Below are positions 59,101-64,000 of a DNA stretch of 64,000 nt, piece after piece; within the stretch, counting starts at the first letter, position 1, and each line of letters opens with the position of its first letter. Made by a program: the position numbers and the translations under genes. The notes beneath the pieces were generated by a model. That model saw nothing but the letters and a program-made list of their open reading frames with translations. It did no database searches and was not told the origin of the DNA. Origin of the DNA: Casuarina equisetifolia (Eukaryota; Streptophyta; Magnoliopsida; Fagales; Casuarinaceae); the NCBI GenBank assembly GCA_028551475.1, contig CM052361.1, forward strand, positions 13,523,501 through 13,587,500, read 5' to 3'.

Positions 59101-59774
59101 ACTATTTCGTCCTCTTCGAGTCACTGTTGTTGGCCGGGGTCCTGATATTGAGCTGCTCGTTGCAAATCCTGTCGAGTTATCTGGCAAGGGTCGGCCTCTT
59201 GTTTTCTATGACATTACCCTCGCTCTCAAGATGCTAAATATTTGTATCTTCTCGGTAATTTCTCATCTGCTTCTGTTTAATTACAAACTGGCATAGTCTA
59301 TGCTTGCAAATGTTTAGTCCTCCATCAAAAGAATTTCGAATGTCACAGCACTAATACCCAAATTCGAGGATTGTTCTCTGGTCCAATTTGTGATATGATG
59401 GGGTAGATTTGCATCTACGAATAAATGCTTTATCTTCTCCAACTACCTTTGTCCTCCATGATGGGTCAGGTGTGATGCTTAGGCAATTAGAATCTGTTCT
59501 CCGATATTTTTCCAGGAAACCTGCATGGAAATGCTTTTTTTTTTTTTTTTTTAATTTTTTTTTTGGGGTTTGTTCATTTTTCCTTAAATTATTTTGCAAG
59601 CAGTTAAAAAAAAAAATTACTTTGATTGCGTTTCAGGCTGAGATTGGGAGACACATGATCAAAGATCGGGAGTGGGAAGTATACAGAGTCTTGCTTGATG
59701 AAGGTGACGGTTTATCTGTCCCTAGGAACAAAATTGAGGAAAGGGTTTGGAAGATGTTGATGGGTTGGCAGTGA
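56150..59774 (+). CDS. ACR9: ACT domain-repeat protein, ACR9/ACR10 type
   Basis: Exons 56150-56303, 56741-56959, 57377-57482, 58339-58675, 58970-59254 and 59637-59774 join to 412 codons plus stop, the Arabidopsis ACR9 length. All introns are GT-AG. Three ACT-type segments are readable. The first is near residues 20-95 (TVITVNCPDKTGLGCDLCR, then DVSTDGKWCYIVFWV). The second is near 120-195 (CCYDRRGLLH, LELTIKKVKVSTTPDGKV). The third is near 250-350 (QIACQDHKGLLYDIMRTLKD, then ISYGRF). ACT repeats bind amino acids in regulatory proteins; plant ACR proteins have no enzyme domain and their ligand is mostly unknown. The start ATG gives the conserved MG-DDVV N-terminus. The 57483-58338 intron is the longest. 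ACR9 rather than ACR10 rests on recalled similarity only. Confidence 0.94.
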
Positions 59775-60672
59775 TATAAAAGTTGCAGATGCTTATCCTT
59801 CTCGGAATTGCTATGCTCTTCCTGTACAGTTCACTTCTCCTTGTTATCATATCCAGTAGATCATAGGGTATGGTTTGGTAGAGCTTAAGGCTTTTTTTAT
59901 CCTATTCTACTGCTTTATTTTTTTTTTTTTTACTTCCTGCTAACTCTACTGTACAAATATGAGAAAGTCAGTAATGGGGAGATGAAAGAAGCAAAAAGGG
60001 TTCGTGTCATTCCCAATGTTTACCTTTAAGTTGTAGATGTGGAGCGCTTTCAGACATCTTTCCATGATAGTTTGAGGTGCCTAGTCACGTGGTGTTTAAT
60101 ATGATGAATCGTTCCTCCAGCCATAATTTGGGCCACTCCTAGTACATATTGAACTTATTATAGAAGGGAAAAAGTGATGTTTGATTGAACAATGTCGGTA
60201 ATTGCCAACCACGACAACCGCCCATGACCCTCCTGGTACACTTGGTCGGCCTATTTGTTTCTTGCTCCGTGGAAAGAGAGCATTAGGATCTATGAATGTT
60301 GTCAATTGTAAAGCCAAAAAAGAAAGATAGAGAGGCGTGTTAGTTGAAAAATACCTTTTGTGTGTGTAGCAGTGGGGTGTTTAGAAGTGGCTCCCATTGG
60401 AGACTGTTGCAAGGGTGGGTAGTCTTTCATGGCTTGATAGTTTTCATAGTTTATCTTACTACTGTAGACCACCATTTTCAACCAATGGAACACTGCTGAA
60501 TTTACTTTACCGGGAAATTACAATGAAGTGATAAAAAAGAAAAAAAGAAATATAAAAGGTTACCATTTTCAATTGAATACAGAAACAGAGTAAAACTACT
60601 GGCGTAACAGTTGAGGCAAATGAATATATGAATTGTTTTGTCCTCCATCAATCTTGTTGCAGCATTTGGTAC
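59775..60672. other. Convergent spacer between ACR9-like and HGSNAT-like genes
   Basis: The two genes end towards each other with about 900 bp between stops, probably two 3' UTRs. T-rich tracts lie near 59920-59935. No ORF of note. Confidence 0.5.
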
Positions 60673-63488
60673 TTACAGCTTCCAGTAAATGCCAAATTTG
60701 TGCAAGATGCCGGCAACTAGGGACCAAAATGTGATTTCTGCAAATATCACATACAAGAGCGTCCCCAGCCTCTTCGAGTGCCAAACATTGATGAAAACAC
60801 GCTTTTGTATCCAATGCACCTACAAGCAATTTTGAGTACCCAATGCTGTCAAGATGTGTTTAAAGGAATCAAAAGAAAGGGTTCAGTGTGATTAAGCTGT
60901 GGAATGATGCTACTTACCAGCGACCTGTCTGGATTTTTATAATACCATCCATTGACAAACGCTGCGAAGATACCTTGAGCCGCCATCACGAACACCAGCA
61001 TCGCATTCATTCCTATCCATTCTAAGAATAAAAATGGCGTGCGAAGTCCCCAAACATCAATCTATTCATTCGTGAAGAAGAAAGACAGCAAAGAAGATTA
61101 ATGAAGAAAAAGTCCCTGAGGTAGTTTTTGTGATAAACATATTCAGAAAAGCTATAGCAAAGATTGACTGACTTACCAATATGTATAACCCAGAGAAGAC
61201 AATTCCAGCAGCACCTGCTGTGAAACAAACGTAGCTGAGGCTGTAGAGTTGCTTGTTGATAGGAATCGCTGCAAGCCGGTATGTTAGAAAATGCCGCTTC
61301 TAACACGTGTTGCTTTACAGAGACATTTTTGAGGCTCAAACAGAAATTAGGAAAGCTAACCGTTTGTAAAATGAAGAATGATGCCCAGCACAAGCAAGGC
61401 GAAACCCATTGGGATCCATTGCTTGAGCCTTTCGGAGTGACCCTGCATAAGAATCCACGTTCTTGAACTTTTCAGATTTAAGTCATTGAGTACAATAATC
61501 TGTAGGTTTAGAAGAAGTTTGTAACCTTGAGATGAATCAGAACATGCCCATAATGGATGCCGATGGTCCCAGAGAGGATGGCTGAAATCGAACTAAGGAA
61601 AAATAAAACCAATTAAGTTCTCAAACTTTCGTTTCCACGTCTCCCTGAATTTACAGTTTTTCACGTATTAATAAAGCAGCAAACCTCAGCAGCCCTTCGG
61701 GTTCAAATGGAGCAAGGCACCAACTCGGTGCGTCCTTCCCAAGTTTGCAAACCTACAAGTTTGGCAAGAAAGATCAATAGAAGAGCAAATGCATTGCAGA
61801 AAGGTAGTTTAAGGGCAGACGCAGAGAGAAAAATAGAAAACCTTCAAGCGTATCCAAACAGGCTGTGTATAGAGATGATTAACGCCCCAGACTTGTCGAT
61901 CCACATGACCTACGGCATTACATGCGGGTCCTAAGTGTCCTCTCATCCCGCATTTGACCTCAAATAAGCCCAATAAATGTGTCAATTTCTTCATATGCAA
62001 TGTCAAAATGACAAGAAAAAAAGCAACGTTCTACCACATACTGTGTATCTGGTTGGTCCAGCATCGTCGTGTGACACAAAACTCCAATCTGGTACATACA
62101 GAGCATATGTCGTGACCATGTAAATGACAAATGCAACGAACCCTCCAATCCTTAAATCACAGACAGACGGCAATCAGGGACTGTTAACAAGGTCTAACCA
62201 AAGACAGTCATAAAAAGCGCCTAATATTACGATTTGTAAAGGTAAATGTGAGATGGAAAATTAACCACTTTCTTCGAAGCGAGGCATGCTCAAGGGTTCT
62301 TACCAAAGGAAGATACGAAGCTACGGCTTAAGGAGAAATCAAAGGATCTTGAAAAAGGACATGAAGGGATTGTGTCAAGTAAATGGTGTGAAGTAGTTAT
62401 TTTATATTGTTAAAGAATTTATTTGAAATTTAGGCCTTTTCTTTTTCTTCTTTGCTTGTGGACAATGACCTTCATGAAAAGTGTTTCTCAATACTTGAAG
62501 TAAGAAAACATGTTAAGTTTCATATGAAAAATATAAAAGCTTTGAAGAATAGTTTATAAAAAAATGAGTTTCTATATTTAATGTTTTAAAGTTCTTTTCA
62601 GCATTTAATGGGCAATGCCGAAGTCTAGAGCCCATGTTTATATGACATCATAAGTAGTTGTGCTAAAATCTGAAACTCATGTGGGAAAAGACGTCAAACA
62701 AGTGCTATAATGCTGCTATCCTACATTTCTAAAGAGTTTATTAGGAATTCAAATTTTATCTTTTACTTTTTGGTTTGGTGGGAAGTACTTCCTCAAGTAA
62801 GGAGACATATTCACATATAAAAAATAAAAATGTAAAAAATTAATTTATAAAGATATAAGTTCCTTCACTTCATAAATTAAGTAAAAGTTGTTTCTTTATC
62901 ATTTCTAACGTATTACTCCATGGACCTTGTAACTTACCACTGCCATCGATATGCAGTAAAAACGGAGAAGTATCCAGAATCTATGACAGTTGGTCTTAGT
63001 TTGGTTGTCAGGGTCTCTATCATGGCCACAACAAAGTACACAAGAGCTATTCTCTGTTAACAGGCACAAGAAAACAGTCGTTTACGCATGAAAAATTCAT
63101 TTTATATTGTTTTTCAACAGTTGCAGAGTCCAAATCTATGGTCTTGTAACTCAGTCCAAGATATGTAGAAACAACAGGGTCAAGGAAAGACCTGGAGGAT
63201 GCCACACCATCGGATTTTCTTCGTGTCAACTCCGTAAGACAGATCATCAGGTGCGTGAGAGTATCCTCCTGGGCGGCAATAATGTTGTTCAGGCACCAAA
63301 AATTCACGCGGTTGGTGTCATACATACAGTAATGATCAACATGCTTATTAAATTTGATATATAATTTTTTTATTATCATTTGAACAGTGTTAAGTGGCAG
63401 TATTACCTTGCAAAATAATTCCCCAAAAGAGAAGCTTCAATGTCCTAAGAACGATCTTCCTGTTTGCATTCCCGATCTTAGGTACTTT
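60673..63488 (-). CDS. HGSNAT: Heparan-alpha-glucosaminide N-acetyltransferase-like membrane protein, 3' part
   Basis: Eleven minus-strand exons in this window, all in frame with GT-AG junctions: 63488-63407, 63268-63192, 63053-62938, 62150-62042, 61958-61842, 61752-61685, 61592-61526, 61442-61361, 61268-61177, 61061-60918, 60819-60673. They code 366 residues and a stop; the N-terminus lies beyond 64000. Many hydrophobic helices are visible. Family signatures are GGYSHAPDDLSYGVD, RGHLGPACNAVGHVDR followed by NHLY, GTIGIHYGHV and EWIGMNAMLVFV. In animals this lysosomal enzyme passes acetyl from cytosolic acetyl-CoA to the glucosamine end of heparan sulfate; plants lack heparan sulfate, so substrate and role here are unknown. 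The last three bases of the window (minus strand AAG before GTGCAA) may be the end of the preceding exon. Confidence 0.93.
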
Positions 63489-64000
63489 CTGCAATAACAT
63501 GGTCAAGATTGCTAGTAAAGAGAAGCCCTTGGAATGGAGGAGTCAATTATGTCTCTCCAATTTATGAGTTAACTTTTGAATAAACTAAATAATTTTTAAT
63601 ATAGTACTAAAGTCCATGTTAATCTCCTTCAACTTATATTAAACTTTAAACTTTTTTAAGTATGTTTGGTGTGCAAGAAGACTTTAATTTTATCCAGTTC
63701 AATCTTGAGCCTATTATATACTTGGTGTATTAGAAAGTATTAAGGATAAAAATCCAATATAAGAAAGATACGATCTTTAATAATGTTCAAATATAGAAAA
63801 ATATTGCATGAGCTAACTTTTGTAATGAATTGGGATTTCATTGGACTATAAATTTGTTTTAATTTTTTTCTCTTGTATCTTTCAGAACAACTTGCTTTTT
63901 ATATTTCCATTGGTATCAGGGATATGATTAAAGTAATGTTATCAAATGGATCGGATCAAAGGGAGGGAAAAAAAAAATGGAAATGGAGAAGTTGCACCTT
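63489..64000 (-). other. Intron of the HGSNAT-like gene
   Basis: AT-rich non-coding sequence upstream (minus strand) of the 63488-63407 exon. A GTGCAA donor at the right edge (minus strand) would end the previous exon at about 63998. Confidence 0.6.

Noticed and set aside
60596..60829. Minus-strand 77-codon ORF starting MLVGALDTKACF
   Set aside because: It is the last HGSNAT-like exon read in the wrong frame. The correct frame from 60819 ends HKFGIYWKL-stop at 60673, as in the family.

Overview
This window is plant nuclear DNA, almost certainly from a flowering plant. The coding genes are split by GT-AG introns, intergenic DNA is AT-rich and full of LTR-retrotransposon debris, there is a nuclear tRNA-Ile(AAT)-like sequence, and the proteins are plant families (XTH, CDC25/ACR2, ACT-repeat ACR, plant RFWD3, plant HGSNAT-like). 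I cannot name the species. Exon coordinates were assembled by hand from reading frame, splice sites and family similarity recalled from memory.

Layout. 1-19.2 kb is a nest of retroelements. Two old Copia gag relics lie tail to tail (about 2080-3370 on + and 19215-18583 on -, the latter continuing at 5658-5395). The minus-strand relic was split by a Copia element with both LTRs (5659-18582, target duplication CTAAT). The 3' LTR of that element was in turn split by a young 5956-bp gag-only element on the minus strand (12323-18278, target duplication AAACA, LTRs of equal length with two differences). An LTR-like block carrying a 37-bp tandem array lies at about 3650-5390. 19.2-28.8 kb is gene-poor, with a TRIM-like repeat pair and a Copia integrase relic.

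28.9-30.5 kb holds a four-exon XTH32-like cell-wall gene (+). 35.3-42.9 kb holds a 13-exon RING/WD-repeat E3 ligase of the RFWD3 type (-), head to head with a small CDC25/arsenate-reductase-type gene at 43.8-46.5 kb (+). A tRNA-Ile(AAT)-like sequence with one mismatch in each of three stems is at 47.1 kb. It is followed by a small membrane-protein gene (47.4-50.1 kb, +) whose first coding exon is only the ATG and whose last intron carries a TRIM element. 50.1-56.1 kb has no firmly recognised gene. 56.2-59.8 kb is a six-exon ACR9-type ACT-repeat gene (+). 60.7-63.5 kb is the 3' part of an HGSNAT-like multi-pass membrane protein gene (-) that runs off the right edge.

The genes do not form a pathway; they are ordinary, independently transcribed plant genes. 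The most informative material is in the mobile DNA: the datable nest, the gag-only element whose gag carries three G-to-A type lesions although its LTRs are nearly identical, and the intronic TRIM. I found no evidence of a wholly new system.
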